Of a stretch of DNA of 26,598 nucleotides, positions 16,330-23,970 are shown one piece after another. The stretch is from Bacteroidales bacterium. Lineage in GTDB: Bacteria; Bacteroidota; Bacteroidia; Bacteroidales; UBA7960. A model generated the notes under the pieces. It did no database searches and was not told the DNA's origin. It saw nothing but the letters and a program-made list of their open reading frames with translations. The translations under genes and the position numbers were made by a program. Where the stretch lies: NCBI GenBank assembly GCA_003451785.1, contig DMJL01000235.1, positions 1 through 26,598 on the forward strand, written 5' to 3'. Positions within the stretch are counted from its first letter, which is position 1; every line of letters begins with the position of its first letter.

Positions 16330-16536
16330 ATGAAACAAAGCGTAATACGAGAAATGTCAACCGGTGAAATAAAAGAGCGGTTGGAAGAAGAGCGCAAGCA
16401 GCTGAGCAAACTTAAGTTGAATCATGCTGTGTCTCCCTTAGAAAACCCTCTAAAAATTCAGGTATATCGTAAAACCGTTGCTCGTATGCTCACAGAATTG
16501 CGCCTACGGGAATTAGAGGAAAACAAACAAAAGTAA
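16330..16536 (+). CDS. rpmC: 50S ribosomal protein L29
   Basis: 68 residues. L29 is a small helical protein next to L23 at the tunnel exit. The sequence is two helices: REMSTGEIKERLEEERKQLSKLKLNHAVSPLENPLKI, then the Arg-rich helix RKTVARMLTELRLRELE. The pair LENP and the AR-TEL spacing are typical. Unlike the usual arrangement, where rplP and rpmC are nearly touching, here 154 bases separate them. It is followed by rpsQ after 8 bases. Confidence 0.96.
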   Translation: MKQSVIREMSTGEIKERLEEERKQLSKLKLNHAVSPLENPLKIQVYRKTVARMLTELRLRELEENKQK

Positions 16537-16544
16537 TTGTAAGC

Positions 16545-16802
16545 ATGGAAACCAGAAACCCCAGGAAAGAAAAGACGGGCATAGTGGTAAGCAACAAGAT
16601 GAATAAATCTATTGTTGTAGAGGTTCAGCGTAAGATAAAGCACGCAAAGTATGGTAAGTTTATCAAGCGTTCGTCTAAGTTTATGGCGCACGATGAGACC
16701 AACCAATGCAATATGGGCGATTTAGTACGCATCATGGAGACCCGACCATTGAGCAAAAACAAATGTTGGAGATTAATTGAAATAGTTGAAAGGGCCAAGT
16801 AA
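16545..16802 (+). CDS. rpsQ: 30S ribosomal protein S17
   Basis: 85 residues. S17 is an OB-fold protein that binds early to the 5' domain of 16S rRNA. The N-terminal RKEKTGIVVSNKMNKSIVV (the first strands), the KYGKF loop and the GDLVRIMETRPLSKNKCWRL motif are all present. It is 8 bases after rpmC and only 2 bases before rplN, so translation is probably coupled. Confidence 0.97.
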   Translation: METRNPRKEKTGIVVSNKMNKSIVVEVQRKIKHAKYGKFIKRSSKFMAHDETNQCNMGDLVRIMETRPLSKNKCWRLIEIVERAK

Positions 16803-16804
16803 TT

Positions 16805-17173
16805 ATGATACAGCAGGAATCCAGATTAGTTGTAGCCGACAATAGCGGAGCCAAAGAGGTACTCTGCATCAGAGTGCTTGGTGGCACAGGTCGCAGATAT
16901 GCCGGAATAGGTGATAAGATTATTGTAACGGTTAAGGATGCCCTTTCGAGCGGCAATGTGAAAAAAGGAACTGTTTCCAAAGCTGTAATCGTTCGCACCA
17001 AGAAGCATTTGCGCCGTCCCGATGGTAGCTACATTCGCTTCGACGACAATGCAGTAGTATTGCTCACCGCAAACGAAGAGATGCGCGGCACGCGTATTTT
17101 TGGGCCAGTTGCCCGCGAATTGCGCGAAAAGCAATTTATGAAAATTGTTTCCTTAGCACCTGAAGTGCTTTAA
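16805..17173 (+). CDS. rplN: 50S ribosomal protein L14
   Basis: 122 residues, standard length. L14 sits at the subunit interface in bridges to 16S rRNA and is the binding place of the silencing factor RsfS. The motif MIQQESRLVVADNSGAKEV at the start and the later segments GDKIIVTVKDA, RPDGSYIRFDDNAVVL and GTRIFGPVARELR are intact. It starts 2 bases after rpsQ and is followed by rplX after 18 bases. Confidence 0.98.
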   Translation: MIQQESRLVVADNSGAKEVLCIRVLGGTGRRYAGIGDKIIVTVKDALSSGNVKKGTVSKAVIVRTKKHLRRPDGSYIRFDDNAVVLLTANEEMRGTRIFGPVARELREKQFMKIVSLAPEVL

Positions 17174-17191
17174 CGCAAAAAAAACTAAGCT

Positions 17192-17512
17192 ATGCAAGCT
17201 AAATTACACATAAAAAAGGGTGATACAGTGAAAGTTATTGCCGGCAACGACAAAGGTTCGCAAGGGCGTGTACTTACTGTTTATCCCGAAAAATTGAGAG
17301 CACTCGTGGAGGGTGTTAATATGGTATCTAAACATACCAAGCCCAAAGCAGGTACCCCACAAGGTGGTATTATAAAGAAAGAAGCCGGCATTCATATTTC
17401 CAATCTTATGGTGATAGATGCCAAAGGCAATGCTACCCGCACAGTACGCAAACTCAACGAAAAAGGCAATCTGGTTCGTTTTTCTAAAAAGACAGGGGAG
17501 GAGATTAAGTAA
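17192..17512 (+). CDS. rplX: 50S ribosomal protein L24
   Basis: 106 residues. L24 is an early assembly starter of the 50S subunit near the tunnel exit. A KOW motif runs over about residues 6-35 (KKGDTVKVIAGNDKGSQGRV). It is followed by EGVNMVSKHTKP and the GGIIKKEAGIHISNLMVID segment, all typical. The stop TAA shares one base with the rplE ATG. Near its end the codons for Gly-Glu-Glu create GGGGAGGAG, which may serve as an SD sequence for rplE. Confidence 0.97.
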   Translation: MQAKLHIKKGDTVKVIAGNDKGSQGRVLTVYPEKLRALVEGVNMVSKHTKPKAGTPQGGIIKKEAGIHISNLMVIDAKGNATRTVRKLNEKGNLVRFSKKTGEEIK

Positions 17513-18069
17513 TGAGTTATATTCCAAGACTTAAAGATAAATACACTGCCGAAATCGTACCAACGCTGATGCAGGAATTTCAGTATAAGTGCCAGATGGA
17601 AACCCCACGCTTGGTGAAAATTAGTTTGAACCAGGGTGTTGGTGCAGCTATCGCCGATAAGAAGATTATCGAAGCTGCGCTCGAGGAAATGACGATGATA
17701 GCCGGCCAAAAGGCAGTTGCTACCAAGTCGCGCAAGGATATTTCTAACTTCAAGTTGCGTCGTGGTATGCCTATCGGTGCCAGAGTTACTCTTCGCGGTA
17801 GCCGTATGTATGAGTTTCTCGACAGATTAGTTTCTGTATCGTTGCCCCGTATTCGCGATTTTAAAGGAATCAACGATAAGGGCTTCGATGGTAGAGGCAA
17901 CTATACTTTAGGTATTTCTGAGCAAATTATTTTTCCAGAAATCAATATTGATAAGATCAACCGTATCAGCGGTTTGGATATCACTTTTGTAACTACCGCC
18001 AGAACGGATAAAGAGGCATACTCTTTGTTGCGCGAGTTTGGTCTTCCATTCAAGAATCTTAAAAAATAA
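17512..18069 (+). CDS. rplE: 50S ribosomal protein L5
   Basis: 185 residues. L5 binds 5S rRNA and contacts S13 and P-site tRNA. The core SLNQGVGAA, GQKAVATKSRKDISNFKLRRGMPIG (at about 63-87) and the segment FDGRGNYTLGISEQIIFPEI are all standard. The start overlaps the rplX stop by one base, with a purine-rich SD-like stretch about 10 bases upstream, so translation is likely coupled to L24. rpsN begins 5 bases after the stop. Confidence 0.98.
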   Translation: MSYIPRLKDKYTAEIVPTLMQEFQYKCQMETPRLVKISLNQGVGAAIADKKIIEAALEEMTMIAGQKAVATKSRKDISNFKLRRGMPIGARVTLRGSRMYEFLDRLVSVSLPRIRDFKGINDKGFDGRGNYTLGISEQIIFPEINIDKINRISGLDITFVTTARTDKEAYSLLREFGLPFKNLKK

Positions 18070-18074
18070 GTAAA

Positions 18075-18344
18075 ATGGCAAAAGAGTCAATTAAAGCCCG
18101 CGAAATCAAGAGAGAAAAACTTGTAGCTAAATATGCTGCCAAAAGAGCAGATTTGAAAGCCAAGGGCGATTATGAAGCATTGCAAGCGTTGCCCAAAAAT
18201 TCGTCTCCTGTGCGTCTGCACAATAGGTGCAAGCTCACTGGCAGACCCAAAGGTTATATGAGGCAGTTTGGAATTAGCCGTATCAACTTCCGTGAGATGG
18301 CTCTAAGTGGTCTTATACCCGGAGTTACAAAGGCTAGTTGGTAA
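18075..18344 (+). CDS. rpsN: 30S ribosomal protein S14 (zinc-free long form)
   Basis: 89 residues. S14 is in the 30S head next to S3, S10 and S19. It begins MAKESIKAREIKREKL and carries the C-terminal core NRCKLTGRPKGYMRQFGISRINFRE. Only one cysteine (Cys52) remains where zinc-binding S14 has two CxxC pairs, and the length near 90 residues is that of the C-minus type. It therefore needs no zinc. It lies 5 bases after rplE and 34 bases before rpsH. Confidence 0.97.
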   Translation: MAKESIKAREIKREKLVAKYAAKRADLKAKGDYEALQALPKNSSPVRLHNRCKLTGRPKGYMRQFGISRINFREMALSGLIPGVTKASW

Positions 18345-18378
18345 ATTTTTTTCACACAATAAATTTTTTCATTTTAAA

Positions 18379-18777
18379 ATGGTAACCGATCCAATTGCAG
18401 ATTATCTGACACGAATAAGGAATGCCGTGAAGGCCAATCACAGGATTGTAGAAATTCCTGCATCAAATCTCAAGAAGGGGATCACCAAAATACTTTTTGA
18501 TAAAGGCTATATTCTGAACTACAAGTTTGAAGATGAGGTAAAGCCCGGCATTATTAAGATTGCCCTGAAGTATCATCCCGTAACCAAAACACCAGCCATT
18601 CGCGATATTACGCGTATTAGTAAGCCTGGTTTGCGCAAGTTTTGTGGAGTAGAAGAACTTCCACGCGTACTCAATGGCTTAGGTATTGCCATTATATCCA
18701 CTTCCAAAGGTCTTATTACCGATAAAGAAGCACGCGAACTAAAAGTAGGTGGCGAAATTGTTTGTTTTGTAAGCTAA
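18379..18777 (+). CDS. rpsH: 30S ribosomal protein S8
   Basis: 132 residues from the ATG at 18379. The frame is open upstream to 18307, but that overlaps rpsN, and the conserved N-terminus MVTDPIADYLTRIRNA begins at 18379. S8 is a core binder of the 16S central domain. In E. coli it represses the spc operon by binding mRNA near rplE. The C-terminal STSKGLITDKEARELKVGGEIVCFV is intact. A strong SD sequence for rplF follows right after the stop. Confidence 0.97.
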   Translation: MVTDPIADYLTRIRNAVKANHRIVEIPASNLKKGITKILFDKGYILNYKFEDEVKPGIIKIALKYHPVTKTPAIRDITRISKPGLRKFCGVEELPRVLNGLGIAIISTSKGLITDKEARELKVGGEIVCFVS

Positions 18778-18786
18778 AAGGAGGGG
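18778..18786 (+). promoter_or_regulatory. Strong Shine-Dalgarno sequence in front of rplF
   Basis: AAGGAGGGG fills the 12-base gap between the rpsH stop (18775-18777) and the rplF ATG (18790). The AAGGAGG part is a full match to the 16S anti-SD with a 5-base spacer. It is not coding. Most other starts in this run have no such sequence. Confidence 0.75.
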
Positions 18787-18789
18787 AAA

Positions 18790-19347
18790 ATGTCAAGAAT
18801 AGGAAAATTACCCATTACTTTGCCTGCTGGAGTTCAGGTAAATGTTTCAGAAAACAACATAGTAACTGTATCCGGCCCAAAAGGAGAACTTAAGCAGCCG
18901 GTAAATTCAGATATTACTATCCGTATAGATGCCGGAACACTTTATGTGGAAAGGCCAACCGACCAGAAACGCCATAAGGCACTTCACGGTCTCTACAGAG
19001 CCCTTATCAACAATATGGTTGTTGGGGTTTCTACTGGTTATAAAGTTGTACAAGAAGTTGTAGGTGTGGGCTACAAAGCTGCCAACGAAGGAAATATTTT
19101 AGAGCTTTCTCTTGGTTATTCGCACACAATATTTTTTGAACTTCCAAGCGAAATCAAACTGCAAACTGTTACGGAAAGAGGAAAAAGCCCTACTATCATC
19201 ATGGAGTCGCACGATAAGCAGCTTTTAGGACAGGTGGCGGCAAAGATTCGTTCGTTGCGCGAGCCAGAGCCATACAAAGGCAAGGGTATCAGGTTTATGG
19301 GCGAAGTACTTCGTCGTAAGGCAGGTAAAACAGCCGGTAGCAAGTAA
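18790..19347 (+). CDS. rplF: 50S ribosomal protein L6
   Basis: 185 residues. L6 lies at the base of the L7/L12 stalk near the factor-binding site. The start MSRIGKLPITLPAGV, the internal repeat of two similar beta domains, and the C-terminal motif PEPYKGKGIRFMGE are intact. It is 28 bases before rplR. Its SD sequence is far stronger than its neighbours', which may raise its translation independently of rpsH. Confidence 0.98.
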   Translation: MSRIGKLPITLPAGVQVNVSENNIVTVSGPKGELKQPVNSDITIRIDAGTLYVERPTDQKRHKALHGLYRALINNMVVGVSTGYKVVQEVVGVGYKAANEGNILELSLGYSHTIFFELPSEIKLQTVTERGKSPTIIMESHDKQLLGQVAAKIRSLREPEPYKGKGIRFMGEVLRRKAGKTAGSK

Positions 19348-19375
19348 CATTTGTAAATTTTAATTCCTTATCAGG

Positions 19376-19735
19376 ATGGCAACTTTAAAGAAAATCAGTA
19401 GGAGAATCAGAATAAAACACCGGATTAAAAAGAAGGTGTTTGGCACCAGTGAGCGTCCACGATTAACGGTTTTCCGCAGCAATAAATCTATCTATGCTCA
19501 AGTTATAAACGACGAGCAAGGAAATACCTTAGTTTCCGCATCTTCTGCATCCAAAGAACTAGCCGATAAAAAGCTAACCAAGAGTGAGATGGCACGCGAG
19601 GTGGGAAAACTTGTAGCCGGCAAAGCTCTCGAAGCAGGTATTTCTAAAATTGTTTTTGACCGCAACGGTTATTTGTACCACGGACGCGTTAAATCATTAG
19701 CCGAAGGAGCCCGCGAAGGCGGTTTAAATTTCTAA
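19376..19735 (+). CDS. rplR: 50S ribosomal protein L18
   Basis: 119 residues. L18 binds 5S rRNA together with L5 in the central protuberance. The basic N-terminus RRIRIKHRIKKKVFGTSERPRL, the SNKSIYAQVINDEQGNTL segment and the C-terminal FDRNGYLYHGRVKSLAEGAREGGLNF are typical. The ATG at 19376 is preceded by TCAGG. It is separated from rpsE by only 4 bases. Confidence 0.97.
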   Translation: MATLKKISRRIRIKHRIKKKVFGTSERPRLTVFRSNKSIYAQVINDEQGNTLVSASSASKELADKKLTKSEMAREVGKLVAGKALEAGISKIVFDRNGYLYHGRVKSLAEGAREGGLNF

Positions 19736-19739
19736 GATT

Positions 19740-20258
19740 ATGACAGACACAAATATTAAGAAAGTGAAAACAAGCGAAATCGAATTTAAGGATAGACTTG
19801 TTAGCATTCAGAGGGTTACAAAAGTAACCAAGGGTGGTCGTGCATTCAGCTTCTCGGCTATCGTGGTAGTCGGCAATGAGAATGGCGTAGTAGGTTATGG
19901 ACTTGGCAAGGCCAAAGAAGTAACCACGGCTATCAGCAAGGGCATTGACGATGCAAAAAAGCATCTGGTAAAAGTTCCCGTATTTAAGGGCACTATTCCT
20001 CATACACAAGAAGGCAGATATTGTGGAGCTCATGTATTGATTAAGCCTGCATCCCATGGTACAGGTGTAATCGCAGGTGGTGCTATGCGCGCTGTTTTAG
20101 AAAGTGTTGGTATTACCGATGTACTTGCCAAGTCAAAAGGTTCATCTAACCCACATAGCGTGGTGAAGGCTACATTTGTAGCACTCTCCAAATTGCGCGA
20201 CCCGATGACTGTTGCTCAAAATAGGGGCATTAGTGTGAATAAAGTTTTTAACGGATAA
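19740..20258 (+). CDS. rpsE: 30S ribosomal protein S5
   Basis: 172 residues. S5 helps accuracy and forms part of the mRNA entry pore. The double-stranded RNA-binding domain and the loop KGGRAFSFSAIVVVGNENG are present. They are followed by GYGLGKAKEV, the GTIPHTQEG loop and the C-terminal segment VVKATFVALSKLRDP. The stop is followed by a 66-base gap with a long hairpin (20262-20306) before rpmD. Confidence 0.98.
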   Translation: MTDTNIKKVKTSEIEFKDRLVSIQRVTKVTKGGRAFSFSAIVVVGNENGVVGYGLGKAKEVTTAISKGIDDAKKHLVKVPVFKGTIPHTQEGRYCGAHVLIKPASHGTGVIAGGAMRAVLESVGITDVLAKSKGSSNPHSVVKATFVALSKLRDPMTVAQNRGISVNKVFNG

Positions 20259-20261
20259 ATC

Positions 20262-20306
20262 CATTGCAAAGGGTGGCAAATTCTTTAATTGCCACACTTT
20301 GCAATG
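20262..20306 (+). promoter_or_regulatory. Long RNA hairpin between rpsE and rpmD
   Basis: Arms CATTGCAAAGGGTGGCAA (20262-20279) and TTGCCACACTTTGCAATG (20289-20306) pair over 18 bases with a single G-A mismatch and a 9-base loop ATTCTTTAA. It starts 3 bases after the rpsE stop and ends 18 bases before the rpmD ATG. No U-tract follows (TACCATATACTC), so it is not a normal terminator. Attenuation, an RNase processing site, or an r-protein binding site are all possible. Confidence 0.65.
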
Positions 20307-20324
20307 TACCATATACTCTGAAAG

Positions 20325-20510
20325 ATGAAAAAGTACATAATAGCCCAAGTAAAAAGCAGCATTGGTCTTCCCAAAACCCAAAAGCGCACCTTAGAAGCTC
20401 TGGGGTTGAAAAAACTCAACAGACGGGTTGAGCACAATGCCACTCCACAAATAGAGGGTATGATTAATGCCGTGAGGCATTTACTCTCGGTTGAGGTTGT
20501 AAATGATTAA
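20325..20510 (+). CDS. rpmD: 50S ribosomal protein L30
   Basis: 61 residues, the usual short bacterial form. L30 contacts 23S rRNA domain II and 5S rRNA. The N-terminal QVKSSIGLPKTQKRTLEALGL and the NATPQIEGMINAVRHLLSVEV segment match the family. It sits in the normal place between rpsE and rplO, but behind a strong hairpin, so its expression may differ from the upstream genes. Confidence 0.97.
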   Translation: MKKYIIAQVKSSIGLPKTQKRTLEALGLKKLNRRVEHNATPQIEGMINAVRHLLSVEVVND

Positions 20511-20540
20511 TTGGTAAAAATTTTAAATTTGTACAACACA

Positions 20541-20987
20541 ATGGATTTAAGCAATCTAAAGCCAGCCAAAGGATCTGTAAAAACCAGAAAGCGCATTGCC
20601 AGGGGCGAAGGCTCCGGCCTTGGTGGTACATCCACAAAAGGACACAAAGGTGCTCAATCGCGTGCCGGCTACAGTAGGAAGGCTGGATTCGAAGGTGGGC
20701 AAATGCCCCTAGTTAGGAGAGTTCCTAAATTCGGATTCAAAAATATAAACCGTGTAGAATACACAGCAGTAAATCTTGAGACTCTCGAAAATCTTGCACA
20801 ATACAAAAATATAGAGGTTTTCGACCTTGAAGTTTTTGCTCAAAATGGTCTTATTTCTAATAATACCTTGGTGAAGATTTTGGGTCGTGGTGAACTCACA
20901 CGCAAGATTGAAGTTACTGCACACGCTTTTAGTGCTTCTGCACTGAAGGCAATTGAAGCAATTGGCGGAAAAGCAAACAAGATATAA
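20541..20987 (+). CDS. rplO: 50S ribosomal protein L15
   Basis: 148 residues from the ATG at 20541; the frame opens 10 codons earlier but the conserved N-terminus MDLSNLKPAKGS begins here. L15 is a late assembly protein. The Gly/Arg-rich region RKRIARGEGSGLGGTSTKGHKG, then the stretch GFEGGQMPLVRRVPKFGF, are standard. The stop is 9 bases before secY, so the two are closely linked, as in most bacteria. Confidence 0.97.
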   Translation: MDLSNLKPAKGSVKTRKRIARGEGSGLGGTSTKGHKGAQSRAGYSRKAGFEGGQMPLVRRVPKFGFKNINRVEYTAVNLETLENLAQYKNIEVFDLEVFAQNGLISNNTLVKILGRGELTRKIEVTAHAFSASALKAIEAIGGKANKI

Positions 20988-20996
20988 TACCATCTG

Positions 20997-22355
20997 ATGA
21001 AACGCTTTATCCAAACCTTAAAAAACATCTACAAAATTGAGGACCTGAGGGTAAGAATTTTTAATACCCTCTTGTTTGTCCTGATTTATAGGCTCGGTTC
21101 ATTCATTGTGTTGCCTGGAGTAGATCCGGCCCAATTGAGTCAGCTCGAAGCACAAATGCAGGAAGGCATTCTTGGGCTTCTCAATATGTTCTCGGGTGGT
21201 GCATTTGCGAATGCATCCATCTTGGCTCTGGGTATTATGCCTTACATCAGTGCTTCAATTGTAATTCAATTATTAGGAATTGCAGTTCCCTATTTCCAGA
21301 AATTGCAAAAAGAAGGAGAAAGCGGTCGTAAGAAAATCAACCAGTACACACGCTATCTTACGGTATTAATTACTGCTGCGCAGGCTCCTGCTTACCTAAC
21401 CAATCTTATTGGCCAATTGCCACCCGAGGCTATTTCGCCTTTCGATCCGGCAGTTACCAGCCCAACTACCTTTTTTATGATCTCTTCCATTATCATGCTC
21501 ATAGCCGGTACCATGTTTGTAATGTGGTTGGGCGAGCGTATAACGGATAAGGGTATCGGTAATGGTATTTCTATCATCATTATGGTGGGTATCATAGCCC
21601 AACTACCTTTTGCACTTATGGCAGAAGCTACGGCTCGTTTTACAGAAGGAGCTGGCGGTGGCATGGTGTTTTTCTTAGTGGAACTTGCTGTATTAATGGG
21701 AATTGTAGTATTGAGCATATTGCTTGTGCAAGGTACTCGTCGAATTCCCGTGCAATTTGCCAAGCGTATTGTAGGCAATAAGCAATATGGTGGCGTTAGG
21801 CAATACTTGCCTTTGAAAGTCAATGCAGCCGGCGTTATGCCGATTATTTTTGCACAAGCTATCATGTTTGTGCCCATTACCCTTGCAGGTTTCTCCGAAG
21901 CTTTGGGAGGATTTGCTGCTGTAATGTCTAATTTCTACGGATTTTGGTACAATTTTACCTTTGCGGTGCTCATAATCTTGTTTACTTACTTCTACACTGC
22001 TATTACAGTTAATCCCAACCAAATGGCTGAGGATATGAAGAAGAACGGAGGATTTATTCCAGGAGTAAAGCCAGGTAAGAAGACAGCCGAATTTATTGAT
22101 AATGTAATGTCGAAGATTACTCTGCCGGGTTCTTTCTTCTTAGCTTTTGTGGCCATTATGCCAGCAATTGCCGGAGTGCTCGGAGTAACGGCTCAGTTTG
22201 CCCAATTTTTTGGTGGCACTTCTTTGCTTATTCTTGTAGGCGTAATTCTCGACACATTGCAACAAGTAGAAAGTCATCTTTTGATGCGTCATTACGATGG
22301 TCTAACCAAATCCGGTCGGATTAAGGGAAGGTCGCCGTATTCGATGACGGGTTAA
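20997..22355 (+). CDS. secY: Protein translocase subunit SecY
   Basis: 452 residues with ten predicted membrane segments. SecY is the channel of the Sec system through which exported and membrane proteins pass, working with SecE, SecG and SecA. The first segment near 20-40 and the plug region GLLNMFSGGAFANASILALGIMPYISASIV are clear. The cytoplasmic loops carry conserved basic motifs such as the RRIPVQF segment, and the C-terminal loop ends RIKGRSPYSMTG. It supplies the channel used by the porin and lipoprotein in the left part of the window. map follows after 11 bases; adk, often between them, is absent. Confidence 0.98.
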   Translation: MKRFIQTLKNIYKIEDLRVRIFNTLLFVLIYRLGSFIVLPGVDPAQLSQLEAQMQEGILGLLNMFSGGAFANASILALGIMPYISASIVIQLLGIAVPYFQKLQKEGESGRKKINQYTRYLTVLITAAQAPAYLTNLIGQLPPEAISPFDPAVTSPTTFFMISSIIMLIAGTMFVMWLGERITDKGIGNGISIIIMVGIIAQLPFALMAEATARFTEGAGGGMVFFLVELAVLMGIVVLSILLVQGTRRIPVQFAKRIVGNKQYGGVRQYLPLKVNAAGVMPIIFAQAIMFVPITLAGFSEALGGFAAVMSNFYGFWYNFTFAVLIILFTYFYTAITVNPNQMAEDMKKNGGFIPGVKPGKKTAEFIDNVMSKITLPGSFFLAFVAIMPAIAGVLGVTAQFAQFFGGTSLLILVGVILDTLQQVESHLLMRHYDGLTKSGRIKGRSPYSMTG

Positions 22356-22366
22356 GAATTTAGAAA

Positions 22367-23176
22367 ATGGTTTTTTATAAGACTAAGGAAGAAGTCGAGT
22401 TAATTAGAGAAAGTTCTTTGCTTGTTTCAAAAACCCTGGCAGAGGTAGCCAGGCATATAAGACCGGGAATCACCACCAGGCAACTTGATAAAATTGCGGA
22501 AGAGTATATTCGCGATAATCAAGCAATTCCTGGATTCAAAGGGTATCATGGTTTTCCATACACTCTGTGTGTTTCGCCCAACGAGGTTATTGTTCATGGA
22601 TTTCCATCCAATAAGGAATTGCGCGAAGGGGATATACTCTCCATTGATTGCGGAGTATTGAAGAACGGATTTTATGGAGATTCTGCCTACACTTTTGCTG
22701 TTGGGGATATTTCTATGCCCTTGCGAAAGTTGCTTGTAACAACCTATACCTGTTTGAGTCTTGCCATTGACAAGGCAATCGTAGGCAACTGTATAGGCGA
22801 TGTATCCGATGCTGTGCAAAAACATGCTGAAAAAGCAGGATACGGAGTGGTTCGCGAGCTGGTAGGTCATGGTTTAGGTCGAAATTTGCATGAAGCTCCA
22901 GAGGTTCCAAATTTTGGCTACAAAGGCAAAGGGTTGCGTATGCAAGATGGGCTGGTGATTGCCATAGAACCCATGATTAATATGGGAACTCGGCATGTTG
23001 TTCAAGAGCGCGATGGTTGGACCATTCGTACTTCCGACAGAAAAGCATCAGCGCATTTCGAACATACGGTTGCAGTGGGCAAAGGCAAGGCAGACATACT
23101 TTCTTCCTTCGAATTTATAGAACAAGCATTACAAAGCAATCCAAACAGTAAACTAATTGTTGGGCAAGGCAAATAA
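22367..23176 (+). CDS. map: Methionine aminopeptidase, type I
   Basis: 269 residues. It removes the N-terminal methionine from new proteins after deformylation. The five metal ligands of the pita-bread fold are all in place: Asp94, Asp105, His168, Glu201 and Glu232, with the substrate-contact His77 in VIVHGFP. There is no N-terminal zinc-finger extension, so it is the short bacterial type Ia form. It lies between secY and infA, gaps of 11 and 9 bases, the common Gram-negative and Gram-positive arrangement minus adk. Confidence 0.97.
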   Translation: MVFYKTKEEVELIRESSLLVSKTLAEVARHIRPGITTRQLDKIAEEYIRDNQAIPGFKGYHGFPYTLCVSPNEVIVHGFPSNKELREGDILSIDCGVLKNGFYGDSAYTFAVGDISMPLRKLLVTTYTCLSLAIDKAIVGNCIGDVSDAVQKHAEKAGYGVVRELVGHGLGRNLHEAPEVPNFGYKGKGLRMQDGLVIAIEPMINMGTRHVVQERDGWTIRTSDRKASAHFEHTVAVGKGKADILSSFEFIEQALQSNPNSKLIVGQGK

Positions 23177-23185
23177 AAAAATTGA

Positions 23186-23404
23186 ATGGCTAAACAGACA
23201 TCCATAGAACAAGACGGAGTGGTTATTGAATCATTGGGCAACGCCATGTTTAGAGTTTCGTTGGAGAACGGACATGTTATTATCGCCCATATCTCAGGCA
23301 AGATGCGAATGCACTACATTAAAATTCTTACCGGAGATAAAGTTAAAGTGGAAATGTCGCCATACGATTTATCGCGTGGTCGTATTACCTTCAGGTACAA
23401 ATAA
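23186..23404 (+). CDS. infA: Translation initiation factor IF-1
   Basis: 72 residues, standard length. IF-1 occupies the A site of the 30S subunit during initiation and supports IF-2 and IF-3. It is a single S1/OB-fold domain. The hallmark segments are GVVIESLGNAMFRVSLENGH, then HISGKMRMHYIKIL, GDKVKVEMSPYDLSRGRI and the end FRYK. It lies 9 bases after map and 29 before rpmJ. Confidence 0.98.
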   Translation: MAKQTSIEQDGVVIESLGNAMFRVSLENGHVIIAHISGKMRMHYIKILTGDKVKVEMSPYDLSRGRITFRYK

Positions 23405-23433
23405 TTTGAACTAATCAAAAAAAAACTCATACA

Positions 23434-23550
23434 ATGAAAGTGAGAGCCTCTATAAAAAAGAGAACAGCCGACTGCAAGATCGTTCGCAGAAAAGGTCGTA
23501 TCTATGTAATCAACAAGAAGAACCCCAAGTACAAGCAGAGACAGGGATAA
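23434..23550 (+). CDS. rpmJ: 50S ribosomal protein L36 (zinc-free form)
   Basis: 38 residues, from ATG 23434 to TAA 23550. L36 stabilises the base of the 50S A-site finger region. The start MKVRASIKKR and the end NPKYKQRQG identify it. The zinc ligands of the usual form are lost: Thr stands at position 11, Asn at 27 and Tyr at 33, with only Cys14 kept. This is the C-minus type. It lies between infA and rpsM with gaps of 29 and 26 bases, the common order. Confidence 0.97.
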   Translation: MKVRASIKKRTADCKIVRRKGRIYVINKKNPKYKQRQG

Positions 23551-23576
23551 TCCGTAAAAAATAACACAAGCAAAAC

Positions 23577-23954
23577 ATGGCACGCATAGCTGGAGTTGAT
23601 ATTCCAAGAAATAAACGAGGTGTAATTAGCCTTACATACATTTATGGCATAGGCCGTAATGTTTCCGCTCAAATTTTAGACAAAGCGGGTATTGACCATT
23701 CGGTGAAGGTTGAAAACTGGACTGATGATCAGTTGACTGCGATACGAAATATCATCAACGAAGATCTTAAAGTGGAAGGATCGCTTAGGTCTGAAGTTCA
23801 GATGAACATTAAAAGGCTTATGGATATTGGCTGCTACAGAGGTATTCGCCATCGTATCGGTTTGCCGCTTAGGGGTCAGAAGACTAAGAATAATGCCCGC
23901 ACACGCAAGGGTAGGAAAAAGACTGTTGCCAACAAGAAAAAGGCAACTAAGTAG
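23577..23954 (+). CDS. rpsM: 30S ribosomal protein S13
   Basis: 125 residues. S13 is in the 30S head, contacting P-site tRNA and L5. The start MARIAGVDIPRNKRGVISLTYIYGIG, the RGIRHRIGLPLRGQKTKNNARTRKG segment and the basic tail are standard. It starts the alpha-type group. The 65-base gap after it holds a hairpin. Confidence 0.98.
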   Translation: MARIAGVDIPRNKRGVISLTYIYGIGRNVSAQILDKAGIDHSVKVENWTDDQLTAIRNIINEDLKVEGSLRSEVQMNIKRLMDIGCYRGIRHRIGLPLRGQKTKNNARTRKGRKKTVANKKKATK

Positions 23955-23970
23955 AGTAATTAACTTAAAT

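Noticed and set aside
17495..17503. GGGGAGGAG as a strong SD for rplE
   Set aside because: It is formed by Gly-Glu-Glu codons of rplX and lies about 10 bases from the ATG, so coding constraint explains it at least as well.
20524..20531. TAAATTTG resembling a -7 promoter box before rplO
   Set aside because: The gap is very AT-rich, no -33 element at the right distance, and only about 9 bases remain to the ATG; chance match is likely.
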